Below are positions 1 to 14,247 of a stretch of 64,000 nucleotides of DNA, one piece after another. Under the pieces are notes generated by a model that saw only the letters and a program-made list of their open reading frames with translations, was not told the DNA's origin and did no database searches. The first letter of the stretch is position 1. Each line of letters opens with the position of its first letter. The DNA is from Sciurus carolinensis. Its lineage: Eukaryota; Chordata; Mammalia; Rodentia; Sciuridae. The position numbers and the translations under genes were made by a program. The DNA lies in assembly GCF_902686445.1 (NCBI RefSeq), contig NC_062213.1, forward strand, positions 9,731,241 to 9,795,240, in the 5' to 3' direction.

Positions 1-95
1 CAAGCATGCCCTTGGAAACACTTGGGGAAATTTCATTTACTATTTTCTATATATGGCATATACAAACATATGCAGATTAAATCAACATGAAATTG

Positions 96-195
96 GGTTG
101 GGGATGGTGGTGCACACCTGTAATCTTAGCAACTGCCTCAGAGGCTGAGGCAGGAGAATCGCAAGTTCAAGGCCAGATTGGCAACTTAGAAGAAA
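96..195 (+). mobile_element. B1-type SINE (7SL-derived), single rodent copy
   Basis: The segment has the Pol III A-box/B-box style start of rodent B1 elements (GGTGGTGCACACCTGTAATC), then GAGGCTGAGGCAGGAGAATC and GCAAGTTCAAGGCCAG, ending in a short A-rich stretch. It reads on the plus strand and is modestly diverged from the squirrel/mouse B1 consensus as remembered. Confidence 0.85.
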
Positions 196-3100
196 AATAT
201 TTCTTCTTGGACTTGAAACTCTGTAAGCACAGCTAGTTCACCTTTCATGGTGGTGTCCTGTGGCATTAATAACTCTTTAAAACACTGTCTTGAAAGCTGG
301 ACAGCATCCTGCACAACCGCTCCTGCCAGCTGATCACAGCAGCCTCCTGGCCTCCCTCCTGTCCTTCCTGCTTCCCACAGCTGGATCCCTAGACTCCAGC
401 TGCCAGTCAGTGCCACACAACTTCCAAGAGACCCCTTGGGCCTCGGTGTCCCTCGTATGAGAGATTGCCCCCAAAGCCTATGGTTCTCAAAGTTTGCTTT
501 CGTGACTTTGAAGAAATCATTTTTCTATTACCTTTTTCAAGCGCCCAGAAGGGCAGGAAGACAGGGCAGCACTTCCTGGTGGTCCCAGGCGCTGGGTTTT
601 AGCCAGGCCAATTTGACTTGAAGCCCAGCTTCACCCCTTACTGTGCTGAGCCTCTCGCCGGGCGGAGGGTAAGAGCTGACCAACCAGGTGGGGTGGCAAC
701 TCTGGGTATCACTGCTGCTATTTTAGGGAACGTGTGCCATGGACTCGGGGTTCCCCCACCCCTGGCAACGGGCTCCTATGCTCTAGAAGAAGGTTATGTG
801 CGTGGGCCTGCTGCTGTCTCTTTGTGGAGGACGTCTGCAGGAAGGAGGGAAGGCTGGCCTAGTAGAGGCCACGGGGACTCCAGCAGTCACACAGACTTTG
901 GTTCCCAGGGGACAGGGCAGGAGCCCTACCTTCGCTGGCTGGAGTCCCCACGTCCTCTCCCTGTTGCATGCTGAGCAGGGGCCCAAGACACCTTCCTCTC
1001 TAACTGCCAAGCCCAGACAGTGGAGCACAGGCGGGCAAGGGGTACGAATGTGTGCCGGGAGGTCACTGGGTGGTCCCAGGGAGAGAGGAGGACTCCTAGG
1101 GGCTGAGCCCTCCATCTACAAAGTGACGCAGGGCATGCAACAAAGGATCCCTGGGCAGACAGAAGCCTCGTCAGAAAAGGGCTGATGCTGGCCACCTCCC
1201 TCACGCCCCACGGCAGCGCCCTGAGGGCCCTGGCCCTGGCCTCTCCCTACCGCGTCTGCGCCACTGGCGGCCTGCCTCACGCTGACCAGCAGCCTCCCAG
1301 GGGACAGGCAGCACCATGGGCCCAGAGGCAAAGTGCATGGGGTCTGAAGCCAGGAGATGCAGGGTTTCCAACCCTGGGACCAGGCAGGCGAGCAAAACCT
1401 CATCTCCACACCAAGAGGGTGAAAGTCATGGCAGGCTGCTGCCTCGCACGCCCTCCCTGCCTCCCCTCGATCCTGCGGAATCTAAAGACAAGGTCTGGAT
1501 CTGCCCAATGGGACTTTGCAAAAATTATGATGGCTCTTTTCTCTTATTAATAATTTTCCAGAGCCACGGAGCCTTGATTGCTCGAATGAAGTGGAGTCAC
1601 AAGGCTCCCTCTCTGGAGATCAGCTTTCTGCTCATCTCATTTCTCAGAAGAGGAAACTGAGGCCCCAGGTCATGCAGAGAAAACAGCCTTGGTCTAAAGG
1701 CCTGGGGGAACATAAGGCAAATCCTTGTTGGGATCTTTTGCCCTGGAAAACTTGGAGTCACACGTAGAGGCAGAGGCAGGGAGAAGAGAGCCCCGGATGT
1801 TCAGAGCCAGTGTTAATTAACTCATTTCTCTTTTGCCCTCTTCTTATTGTTCCTGGAAGCAATTATGTCTCTCACCCTCTCCCACCTCCAGCCACTGCAC
1901 AGAGCTGTCGCAGATTAAATCAAATCCTTCAGCGTTTCATTAGGGAGACTCTACTCTCACCCTCGGGGGCATTTTCACTCTTGTCAAATAAAAACCTTTT
2001 TTTTTTTTTTGGTGAGTTAACTCCTTCTTGGGGCTCCTGGAGGCCAGTGGCAGCCTCTAAGGGGCCGCTGAGAACCGACGGGCTTTTGGGGGCTCACACA
2101 GTTCTTCTCTCAGAGTGAGCTCTGACCAGCCACCAAGGCAGAAGAGAGGAGGGGCTAGAAAAGGAGGACCAGGCTCTGAGGACCCCCAGCTTCCTCACCT
2201 CCAGACCCCGGTATGTGTCTACTCTTGGATGGAACTCAGTGTCCCCTTCTGAAAAATGCAAGTTCCAATTTCTTCCTTACTTTTTATTTGTGCTAGACTC
2301 CAGGAACACTTCAAAGGGCACACCAGGGCCTGAGAAGTGAGGTCTCTGACGGGAAGGGAGTTTGCCGGGGAGCACAGACTTCCGGGTGCGTGTTCTGGTA
2401 CAGGTGTGATATAATGGAAGGGGAGAGAAGGGACATTATGGCCACACCCTTCTGCTGGGAAATGGCTGGGGGAGGATGGAGTGGGAGGGGAGGCTGGCCG
2501 GCTGGGGAAGGGCCCTTTGCTAGTAGGTGTCTGAGGGCATTGATGCGGACAGGGCTCGGGCACTGTCATTAGGTGCTTTGACACCTGATGCCAAGGGTCA
2601 GGCACCCGCACAGGAAGGCATTATCCAGGGAGCTGAGTGAGGCTGTGCTGTGGCTGGGGACACCTAGGAGACCGGGGGTGGGGGTGGGGCCAGCATGCGG
2701 TTGTCTCAGAATGATCTCTGCTGAGGGCTCCCCGACACCTCAGCAATGAAGCCTCAGCAATGACAGAAGGGGGTGCTGGGCCTGGGGCAGTGGGTGCATT
2801 CCAGGAAGCAGCAGGACCAGGGCAGGGCTGCTGCCGGCCCTTGGAGTGCACTCTGCGTGTCACAGACATGCTTCGCGAGGCCCCGGGGGGCCAGCCTGCT
2901 TGTGTAGCATACGTGATCTGCATGGGGCTGGGCTCTGCAGTGGGCAAGGCTACTTTCGAGCTTCCTCCCTGGGAAAGTCCAATCTGGGAGCCTCCTAGGT
3001 GGGTGGAGAGCAAGGTCCTGCCTGTCTCCAGGTCCTGGCTCAGGTGGCACTGGGGCGAAGCCTGGAGGGGTCCACCACACTGGGGAGAGTGGGCTCCACT

Positions 3101-4447
3101 CATGGCAGCTGTCTTGGGACATGTGTGTTTTCTAGAATGCCTTTACCAGGCTCGGGCTGGGGACAAGACAGACACGCCCCTTACAATGCAGCCAGAGCAC
3201 GGCTGCTGCAATCTGCGCTCCCTGGAGGTGACCCCGCCCCGGCTGTGTGGGTGGGGGGAGGGGTGAGCCTAGGGAAAGAGGGCCTGGCATTTCCAGTCAC
3301 CAACACCCTGGGGCCACAGAACATAGGGTTCGCACTTCACTTTAGACCTGAGGCCATTTGGTGCAGCCTGCGTGTAGAGTTTTTGCACATCTTCTAACGA
3401 CCTTGGGAATATGATGTGTTAGCTTCTGTTGTTCATGTAAACATTTAGTACAGGATCACTTTTTAAAAACAATATTGGTTTACTTTGTTTGTGAATCTAC
3501 TAAGAATCCCACCCCTCACCACTGTCCCACCCAAGTTAGGAAGCAGTGCAGAGCCCCCCAATCTCATCTCCAAATCCGTCTGAGACCACACTTCTCTCCA
3601 GAATCTACACAGATGGCCCCCAACTTCATCACAGCTGGATTTGGAGATTTTTCAGCTGAACATGGTGAAAAGTCACATGCATTCAGTGGAAACTGGGCTT
3701 TGAATTTTGAATTTGCCCCTTTCCCAGCCGAGTGGTATTTGTATGACCTGTCTCTCCAGTCACAGCTCCCTGTCAGTCACAAAGGGAAACGACCCACACC
3801 CTACAGTGTGCTATGTCCAGCTGTGACATTCTGTGGGTCATCTGCTCAGTGCACTGGGACTTGGAGGGTATTTAGCATGTGACGGGTTTATCAGGACGGG
3901 GCCCGCAGTCAGTGCAGGAGCACAGTGCACATCAGACCTTGGACAGAACATGAGGCTGGGTCGGAGGGGACCGGCCAGCGTCCAAGCCTTGAACTCCTGG
4001 GGCTTTGAGGAGGAGCATTAGTGCCTGGGGACCCTGCCCACCTCTCTGTCCACACAGGCAGGAAAGGCTCCTTCTATGGATGTGACCTTTTCCTCGTTGC
4101 TTCAACCATCCTGGGAGCTTCTCTAAGACTATTCTGTACTCATCTTTTTCCTTTTTCAAAATATCTGTATGAGGGTCCAGAATTCAAACATTTATCTTTA
4201 AAGACCACCAGGAAATAAATGAGAAATGTCAATAACTAACATGTTTTGAATGCCAGGCCATTTTCTATGTACTTGCAAACCTTATCTCAGTTAATTTTGT
4301 AATCAGAGCACAAAGCTGTTCTTTGATTCTCCGAAACTGGCAGGAAAAGGTTAAAAACCACCCCAAGGTCTTCCAGCTTGAAGAATTCCAACCTGGGTGG
4401 GCGTGAGGAGCAAAAACCACTGCAAGCAAGCTGGAGAAGGAGCCTCA

Positions 4448-4630
4448 GGGGTTGAAACCCCAGCACCCTGTTTACCTGCTAAGTGACTTTGGACAAGCCA
4501 CTTACCCTCTCTGAGACTGTTCCCTTCACTGCAAACTGGACTTAGGGATGCCAGGACTTTATAGAGATCAAGAGTAGTAGTAGAACTAGAAACGTGCTTT
4601 GGCAGCACATAAAGCAAGGGTCAAACACAG
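4448..4630 (+). repeat. MIR SINE fragment
   Basis: Core MIR phrases are visible on the plus strand: GTGACTTTGGACAAGCCACT, then CTTACCCTCTCTGAGACT and ACTGCAAACTGGACTTAGGG. This is an ancient mammal-wide SINE, diverged, with approximate ends. Confidence 0.7.
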
Positions 4631-5146
4631 AGTGCTTTAGAAGTTGACCTTCTGAGCCTTCTGTGAAAGCACAATGGAGATTTCAGACACAGGCTTGTAG
4701 AAACAGCAGGGGCCCTCCGCACCCCTTGAGGCTGTAAAGTCATGCAAATCCTAACTTTTGCTGCTCTGAATTTCTGGTGCGGGGGCTGGTGCTAGGTTTC
4801 CAAGTGAAGGTTCTTTGGGGCCTTCTGAAACGCTGCTAGGCTCCTCTCACGAACACTGCCTGTCCCCTGGGCGCGGAGGGTGCGGAGGAATGGAAACTTC
4901 TGCCACCGGCAGCGTTTACTATCAACTTCCCTCTCTGTGGTTTTCCTCTGTCATTCCCTTGATAAAAAGAACTCAGCTGCGCCAATGTAACCAACACTCG
5001 CACATCGCATCTTCACATAAAAACAACCGCCTTTCAAAGAGCAGGCTGCGTGAGAAATGGTGCACCATGCAGCCTAAACTGGGTCATTCTCCAGGCAGAG
5101 GGCTCAGGGAGCAGCTGACTGTCCACGTGTGTCTCTTGTGCCGTAG

Positions 5147-5244
5147 GCTTCGGGCATCTCCCACCGCCCCAGGAGTGAGGGAAATGGGGAACAGCATGAA
5201 GTCCACCCCGGCACCACCGGAGAGGCCTCTGCCCAGCACAGATG
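5147..5244 (+). CDS. SLA: SLA first coding exon (coding part 5184-5244)
   Basis: The acceptor is CTTGTGCCGTAG ending at 5146 and the donor is GTAAGT at 5245. The ATG at 5184 has G at -3 and G at +4, a good initiation context, and opens with MGNSMKST, which carries the N-myristoylation Gly2. The exon encodes residues 1-20 plus one base of codon 21. The exonic bases upstream of the ATG contain no in-frame stop, so an N-terminally extended isoform from an upstream exon is not excluded. Confidence 0.93.
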
Positions 5245-8200
5245 GTAAGTCCCACTTCTTTGGTGAGATGCTTGACTGTCCTGAGAGTCCTGGCGAAGCC
5301 TGGGAGACAGTGGATATGCGGATACTTCTGGAAACGGTGGGGGTTTAGGAACTTTTCTCTCACACTTTGTGGTTCCAATATTTCATCAGTAAAAGTTTAA
5401 AAGACTTTGTTGACATTGTGAGGTGGATCTCTGAGGTCCGCTGTTGAAGCTCTATTTTATAAGTGAGGAAACCGAGGCCCATGAAGGGGATATGGTTTGT
5501 GTCATCAGCGATTCCCAGAGTCAGATGTCCAGCCCAGGACCGTCTGGTTCTGGAAGCCAGTCTCTTGTCGGCCGCACCTCACCATCTCTCCATCACATGC
5601 CATCATCCGTAGAGCTGGCCCTGCGAGGGCTTTATCAGTAGTGGACACTGACCCTGTGACGCCCTCCTGAAAATAAAGGACCCTTGTACCCCTGGCAAGA
5701 CGGCAAGGCGCCAGGAATTCCAGGGGAGGCCCAATGTGCAGTTAATCAGTGAGGGAAGAACTGTGCTCTCTGGAGAGAGGCCAGATTGGGTCAGACTCCA
5801 GAGTGTCCTCTGGCCTGACTGTGGGAGGGAGCCTCAGCCAGCTGAAGGCCCAGGCCTCTGTGTTCTGGGGTTAGCTACACTGATCATGTCTGAGACCTTT
5901 GCTTTAGTTCTGAGGATGCTGAGTCCAGGCAGCGAGGGGCTCTCCGCGTGCGTCCCCTGGGTCCTCTAGGGCATTGGGAAGGAGACGTGAGGGAGGTCAG
6001 GTGTCCATCAGTGGCCACAGGGTGAGTCTTGGGGGATCTTGGAATACTTCTGCCACCCACCTGCGTCACAGCATCTGGGACCTGGTGTCTGTCTTCCAGC
6101 AGAGGAGGCCATGCCTGTGTCCCTGCACCCACTGAGCCACAGCGCTGAGCAGACTTCAGCGGGCACAGAGGGCCACCTTCTCTGCTGAGTGGACGCTTGA
6201 TATGACAAGGGCTCCTGCCCTGCCTCTGGCTACTGTCATCCTCAGCTTCTACAACCCCTTAACGAAAAATCTTTCTCACTTCTGCCAAAATGAAGCTGCC
6301 CAGCTGCCCAAATGATGCAACCCGCTGGCCCTTAGGTGCCTCCAGGGAGACGGGGACCCTGCCTCCCACTCCTTTCCAGTAGTGACTCTCCTACTAGCTC
6401 TTTGTTCTCTAGTACCTGCTCTCCAAGCCAAAAGGGAAAAACAGAATGTTCCCAGGACCAAGGAGATGGGACCATGAGATAAGAGGCAGCAAGGGTGTAA
6501 ATTCGGGGGGGCCTCTGAGGAGAGAGGTCTCTACCCCCACGCAGAGCTCGGGGCAGGGGACACCGCCGCCATGCCTGCCAGGTCATGTTCTCCTCCTCAG
6601 TCATAACCTCTACTAGAAACTGTACTGCAAGGCCTGGGGCCTGGCCGGCTCAGGGCCACCTGCCCCAACACACCTAGTTGTCACCAAGCAGCAGGGCAGA
6701 GGGGTGGCATGCTTGAGCAAACCCCACAAAAACACCAGCCTCCCAGGAGGTGCGCATTTGCCTTCACTTTTAAAATGCAAATTGTCGTGAAATTAGTTGT
6801 TCTTTTTCCACTGTGTGGGTGGGAGGCCACCTCTGAAAAGGGGGAAGAGGGGTCTCCCGCCCCCACCCCTGATTGAGAGAATTCCCCAGGTCGTGCCCAG
6901 GTTCAGATCCAGGCGACCACATCAAGGGCTGCTGGGTTGCTTTTCACCCCCACCCGAAAAGTTTCCTTCCAGCAACCAGAACGTCAGTTCCTCTCTTCTG
7001 TCGGCAAGGGCCCAGGCGGGCCGTGCTCTCTTGCTCCTACCTGCGTGATGCAAAGGCCCAGGGCTGTCACAGAGAGCCCACACCTGCACTTGCTCTCACG
7101 CTCCCTGCGGGCGGCGCCCTCCTCTGACGGCTTTGGGCCAGCATGCCATTGGAGCATCCTCTCACAGGAGCCCTGTGGCAGAGGCTCCCTGCCAGGCACA
7201 GGGTCTGCAGGGGCCAAGCTACGGACTTAAACACGTTTTGTGAGTTTGAGGAAGATCATTCTTCCCCCAAGCAAGACCACAAATGCCTTGGAATAAAGAT
7301 TTCACCATCTGTTTTCCACTAAACTAAGCTTTCCGGAACATTCCTTATTAGTCTAGTCCCAGGGACTCATGTCACAAAACCCACAAAGGCAGGAGGACCT
7401 GATGGAAACATGGCCAGTTTCAGGGGCAAAGACCACATGGTGCTTCTAGTGATGTCCCCTGGAAGTTGTGTGACCTCAGGAAAGTCACTCAGTCACCCCT
7501 AGGGACTCAACTGTGAAATGGAAGCTGCAACCTTCCCTCCCTCACTGCAGTCTCAGAGCATAGAAAGCACAGGGGTGAAGACTACCAATACTACACTTGG
7601 GCTCCTCTGGCTGCACTGGATTATGTCCGAAAGACCAATCCTCGAGTGTTGCAGCAGTAGAACTGGTGGCTCCAGAGCTTGTTTCCAAACCATCCCACAG
7701 AATGAATCTCTGTGCAACTCTGCACAGCTCAGACCCCTCCTCTGGGCTGAACACTGGTGCTCAGAACTGAACACAACCCAGAGAATTCCCAGGTTTGCAG
7801 GGAACAGCAAGTTTCCATCTCACAAGGACAGTTCTGTCACTCGGCATGATCAGCTCTGCTCTTTGTCTCGTCCCTGTTTAGCCGCACCCTGACTGCAGTC
7901 ACATCTTACGACCAAATGCTGTGCCAGGGCAGAACCCATACCTGGTGTTGCATGTATGTGGCTACCATGGAAAAAAGGTGTGGGCAGGGCAGAGGAAGGA
8001 AGGAGAGAGAAACCTTAAGACCCAGCCTGGCACTTCTCGGTGGGGCCCTTGGACCACCCACATCAGGAACCCCTGGAAAGTAGTTAACAGGCAGATCCTG
8101 GCTCCACCCCAGACACGCTCACCAGACCTCGTGGTGGAAGACCATAGCCACAAGCCGAATTCTTTCTGGTTCCCTGGCTAATCTTAGGACCCTAAAACTG

Positions 8201-11200
8201 GTAGACCTCAGAGCAGCTTATGGTTCTGCCTCTACAAGAGACGAGGAGGCGTTCTCCTGCAGTGTCTCCAGGTCTCACTGTGGAAGAGGACTAGGTACAG
8301 AAGGGCACGGTGCTTGCGGTGTGCCACACACAGGTCCAAGCTGTGTGCATACGAACTACACGTTACACATGAAATTACACACTGCAGGCGAATTGCGTAC
8401 TGTATGTGAATTTACCTACATGAACTCTTAATTCTCAAGAGAATCCTCTCCAACTAGCAGTTGAAGAAACTGAGGCACAAAAAGGTTAAGTGACTTGCCT
8501 GAGTCCCCCCAGTTCAGAAAGGACAGTAGGCTTACAAAGCAGGAATCCAGCGCCCTCTTCACCACCACATCACACATCCAGGGGGACTGGCTTTCAAGAG
8601 GCCTATGAGCTGAGAGGAAGTGGGCTCTTCAGAGCTGGGGAGCTTGCCTGGTCACCAGATTTAATGACACAGACCCTCACATGCCCTCTTGAGGGATCCT
8701 GTGGATGAGGCACCTACATTAGATCTTGAAGTAGTTTTCTCTTTTCTTTTTGGGTCTCATGCGCCAACTGGTCCATGACATAGTTTAGGTAAAATGTGAT
8801 CATTCAACTTTTTTATCATTGTACTTTTAGTGAATATCATAGAAACATAGCAAGTCCATAAATCCATGATTCCACATTTCTTAGAACAGGACTACAGTGG
8901 CTTTAAGTGGATTAATATTAAGAGAAACATCATCAGGTCACTAGCAGTAGAGGTGGCACTTGACTATGACAAAGGACAGACTGGTGGCCGGAGCACAGCC
9001 CTGGTGCTCCAAAGAGCTGACCTGGGTTTAACACCTGGCATGCCACTGACCAGTCAGGTGTTCTTGGGCTAGTCTTTGGATCTCCTCATCCTGTCTTTCC
9101 TGATAGCCACCATGAGACGGCTACAGCCTGTCAGCACCACGGGGTGGGGAAAGACTGAATTGGAAGCACATCACAGCACCAGCCCAATGTGGCTCACTCC
9201 AGAACCATCCACCTGGTCCCGCTGCTGGGCCCCAGGATGGAATTGAGGAAGAGCAAGGAGGGTTGAAAGCCACTGAAGTCTGGGAAGCTCGGTTCTCACA
9301 AGAAACACGTTCTGGGTCTCTGGAGGCCAGAGATAATTTCATCCTATGCCCTAGGCCAGCTCCTCCTGAGGTCCTGCAGCTTAGAGAGTGGGAACCGACC
9401 CCGATGACCTCCGGGTCTGTCTGGGTTCTAGGCTGTCCACTAACACTTGGAGAAACAAAGGTTTGGGTAAGGAAGAACCCTAGAGGGTCACAGGCCCGCG
9501 GTTCTTGGTGTCAGCAACGTGGCAGACCTTCCGCCAGGCCACTAGGCTCTGCTGGGCTGTGTCTGGTTGTTCTTGTGTGTGTGTGTGATTTCCTGAAAAA
9601 GTTACTGGAAGTCGGGCCTGCGGTGACCCAGCAGGAGCCCCTGAGTTTGGGCATGGCTCAAGGGAGTGTAAAACCAGAAGCTGAAATCACTGGGCCTCAG
9701 TTCCCAGGCCCCAGCTGCCCCCACAGCTTGAGCCAGCCCCCGGGACTCAATTGGAGTGGCCTTTGTCCTAATCTGTTAAGGAAAGTGGGGAGACCCTGGA
9801 AATGAAGTATCCAGGAGTTCCACTTGGCTTCATGGCTTGGGAATCCTGATGCTTCCCTGGACATGTTACTAGGGCTCGCCCAGCTTTGGATTCTTTACCC
9901 TTCAAATAAGAACGTGTATTCTGCAGGGTCGGGCGGAGAACTGGAAGAAGGAATGGCGAGTTTGACACACAGTTAAAAATGAAAGCTGCTAAGGATATTT
10001 TCAGCCTTCAAAAAGAAAATGGTCCTGACACTCCAAAGAATAATGCAAAAGAGGCCTCTCTCTTTTTTGACTAAGTAATATTTGTGGCCAGCAAGTTCTG
10101 CCTAGGGCCCCTTCCTTTTCTGGGCTCATTTCCTATTTTATACTTTTGTACATTCTGTTCAACCTGACTCATTCTTGAGTTGAGCTATCAGCAAATATTT
10201 GATATTTTGAAATTCATCTTCTGCTGTCACCAAATACAGTTTGTGTTTTGATGAGAAAGGCCATAGAGCAGACTCATCGGTACTGCCACTAGATAGTGGC
10301 AAAATTCACAACACTACTGACTGAAACTGGTTGTGGATAGTGGGATGGTAGCCCTGCCCCTCAGGAAAGGGTACAGGTTGCCACTCACTGGGCAGACTCT
10401 GCATGTCGCTGTGAAGCACCGTGGACACTGACCCCACCACGGGAGGCAGATTTTGATATTTCTCATTTTTATACGCGAAGAGATCAAGCTCAGATTCATT
10501 AAAAATAAATCTGTCCCCAAATCGCAGAGCTATTAAGTGGTGGGGTGGATTTCAGCCAGGTCTGATTATTTCGAAGCCCATTCTCTTTCCATAAAGCTCT
10601 TCTGAAAATTCTCTCTGGATTTCTTTCCTGCTCAGCACACATTTCAACACTTAATTTGTTTCCCGCCTGCTTCCGCCATGCTCCTGTTTCTGCCTTTCTC
10701 ATTTATCCAGCTGGGTTTGAATGGGTGGCTCTCCTTAACGCCAAGGGCTCCGGAAGTACTTGATGATATGTTTGAACTTGAGCAGTAAAGGGAACTATCT
10801 TACCCGGTATTCATTTCACTGTGGGGAACACAACTCCTGGAAGACTCAGAAGGGACCCTGGCACAATCGCTTGCTTAGAAAGGCCACACTGCCCCACAGA
10901 GGTCCACGCCAGGCTGCTGCACTGGTTGGTGGGTTCGTCCTGTTTTTCTAATGCTGATGGTAAGGGGTTGGGGATGCATGTCGAGTTCCTTGCAAAGAAC
11001 CAGGCAGAAGTTGTCTGATTCTTAAGCAAAAGCCCAACGCAAGGTTGCCTAAGTGATATTCAAGTGTTACAGATACAAAAACATCACTGCTGTGGAAATT
11101 CCATAGAAACTTCTCTTTACTGTTGCAAAACTGAAACTCACTAGCCCCGTAAGTCCCTTTTCCTCCATTGGAACAATTGGTTGTACTGGGATTTTGCTTT

Positions 11201-14200
11201 GGTTGTTGTTTCTGTTCAGTTTTGTTTTTAACATCATGAGGGATGGTTGTTTTTATTTCTTGAACCAGACATCAAAACCACAAGCTCCTCACCCCTCCTA
11301 GACGCAGGCTGCATCTCAAGGTTCTACTCTTGTCACAGATTCCACGTTCTGGGACTCTCATTTCAATGATCATCTTTCACAAGGGGCTTCTGGGATGGCT
11401 GCCCACCCTGCTGCAAGCCACAGAATAGTTCCCTTCCTCCTGGATCAGCTTAAAAATGCAGGACAGAGGCCTTTCTTCAGGGGTTGCTCCACATCTGCAT
11501 TCAATATACCTGCCTGGAGCCTCCTTAAAGGAACAGGCCCAGTGCCGGGCTCAGGGCCATAAGACTTGGAAGGCACATGGGCTCTTCCTGGAATGCACAG
11601 CCAGCTGGGGACAGACATCGCCCAGTCACACAAACCTCAAAATATGACCCGGGGTCTCAACTTTAAAGGAGAATGCCAGGGAGTGGATGTAGGACTCGGA
11701 GAGGCTGAGCCCCCTCTGGGGAGGCTACAGGTGGTGAAGGGAGGCTGAGGGGGCACCTGCCTGTGCAGGCAGACAGCACAACCCACACAGAGGCTTTGGG
11801 GCCCAAGGAGCCTGGCCAGCCTGGCACCCTAAGCCCAGGCAGCTTAGTGAATAAATGGTCTTTTCAGATTCAGGCATCATTAGACCAGGAAGAAGGGGTT
11901 TCCATCACGAAAGCATTTCCAACCTGCCACTTTCCAGACTAGGAAACTCAGGCCCAAGACGGAAGGGTGTGTCCACACTTGGTCACTTCAGCTCAGTACA
12001 GTTGGCCTCAGAGTCTGGGTGGATTTGCCAGAAGACTGAGCAGACCAAGTGCTGTGGGCCCCTCCCCAGCACCACCCACCCCAGGTGCCCGCGCCTTGGT
12101 TTGCATTTGAGTTTCAAATCTGGAGGACTTCCAAATTTGCACAAGCTTCAGGCCACCTAACCCAGATCACCTCTTATTAGAACTCAGAACTTCTGGCTTC
12201 AGACCCAATACAAGTTTAGCTGCCTCTAATTAGTACTATTATTATCATTTTGCCTCTAGTTATTGAGTGTATCTGCACGGCACACGGTAAGAACCCTGTC
12301 TGAATTCAGTGAAGCATCAAGGGAGGGAGACTCCCCTGGGGCTCAGGCATGGCTTGCTGTGGGACGGAAGAGGCCTCGCCGGGCCAGCCCCTCCACGGCC
12401 AGACACTGCTGCTCCTCAGGAGCCCTGACTTTTCTCCAAGAGTCGCAAGAACACCAAAGGTCACTTTTGGTTTCCGTCTCACACGCAGGAACTTTTACTT
12501 TTACGTAGTTAATTGTCAGCGACTTGGTTTCCTCAAGTGAACAGCACATCTGAGTGTACTGTTCCACTGCGATGACTTCCTCCTGATTCATTTATCAACT
12601 GATGACCGAACCCTGTACCGGAAGGCCTGTTCACCCCTCCTACTCACCCTAGAGCTCCACCTCCTTTGACTCAGTCTGTCCCAGCGACTTAAGAGCTGGA
12701 GGCGAGGATGTGTGCACTGTAAGAGGTGGGGATGGGGCTCAGCCCAGGGGTTCTGGATCCTGGCAAGTGGCCTGCTTGGGTCACCCAGCCAGCACAACTG
12801 AGTGGTGGGTTTTCTCCAGAATTTCCTGGGGTGAGGGGACAGCAATGACTCCTCCCATGATCGTGGGCATACTTTCTAGACCAAGGGAACCAGGCTTGTT
12901 TTGCTCAAGGATGCCGGGCTCAGGTAGGTGCTCAGTAAATAGCTACCAAATGAATGAATAAATACGTCACCAGATCTGGGAGTTCAGTGACCCAGCCCAC
13001 AGGGGGAGTGATAGCAGCCTCAGAGATTATGGTTGCTGCTGTTTTTTGCAAGTCCTATCATTACCCGGAACATACCCAGTACCCCCTGCGCGTAATGCAT
13101 GCGAATTATGGCAAATCATTAAGGAGGTAAAGCAGACACCGCTGACGTCAGAAAGGAAATTCACATCTGACCACCACATCTCCAGAGTAAGCTGTGCTCA
13201 CATGGACCAGATAGCATTCTTTCCTTTTCCAAAGTTCACTAAAATTATTTTCAATATTTGTACAATGAAAGGTCCTTCATTTTGTCTTCTACCATGCCCA
13301 CCCCCAACAAGGGTCACTGCTAACTAGATGGTCCACACAGCTCCCCACACTCTGCCAGGAAGGAGTGTTCTGTAACCTCTGAGTGAAGAGCCTCTTGGTC
13401 TGAAGGTCCTCAGAACTCATCCCTCCGCATCCCCTGACGCCCACTTGCCACAGATGTGAGACACCCCAGCCCAGCTTGGGCAGCTGGGGCCACAGTAACA
13501 GAAGGGAAGTTGCTAGCACTCTGTCATCCATGAGATGGTGCCACACACTTTTATCTCATCTCAGAGGGACTCCAGAACAGAGACGGGCCCCGTCCTAAAG
13601 ATGGAGAGATGGAGCCAGTGGCTCAGGCAGACCCTGAAGTTGGGTCTGTGACTTCACCTCACAGGCTTTGGATCCCTCAGATGAGAACATCAGGGTTAAG
13701 GCAGGCCTGAGAACAGGAGTATGCTGCTGGCCTCAGGGGTCCTCATGGACTGCACTACCCTCTGTGAGGGGCCCGGGGCACCTGGGCACAGGAGGAAGGT
13801 GTGTCCAGGGAAACCCGCAGCAGCTAGGTAGGTCCACACCCACTCCCAGGGCTTCACTTCCTTCCTGTGACTCAAAATGCCCCTCTGCTTCATCTCCTAG
13901 GACTGGAGAGTGACTTCCTCGCTGTGCTGAGTGACTACCCATCTCCTGACATCAGCCCCCCAATATTCCGCAGAGGGGAGAAACTGCGAGTGATTTCTGA
14001 GTGAGTTAGCTTTTCAAAAGTTTTATAATCCTCAAAACAGGATAACCTCAGTTTGAGTGGGAGCATTAGACTTATAGCTATAGTTGTCCAGTTCCACACA
14101 GGCCCTGGTCCTACTGTGGGGTGAGAGCTCTGGCCCACACTGCAGCCCTACCCCTTAATGCCGCTGGCCTCGGAACACGTCAATGGCTCCCCAGGGACTG

Positions 14201-14213
14201 CTGGACCAAATGT

Positions 14214-14247
<34 letters not shown>

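Larger units (their letters stand above)
1..5146. other. Upstream flank of SLA first coding exon, inside TG intron 41
   Basis: No exon of either gene could be supported here. The stretch holds a B1 SINE (96-195), a T13-15 run near 1999-2012, MIR-like fragments (for example 1640-1690 and 4448-4630) and otherwise unremarkable intronic sequence. A noncoding first exon and promoter of SLA could lie here or to the left of the window; neither shows a signal I can defend from sequence alone. No TG exon 42 (the next exon after 31781) is visible on the minus strand. Confidence 0.6.

Noticed and set aside
1..5146. TG exon 42 or later on the minus strand
   Set aside because: The expected ChEL sequence after RRALLM was searched for by eye and not found; intron 41 is very long in human.
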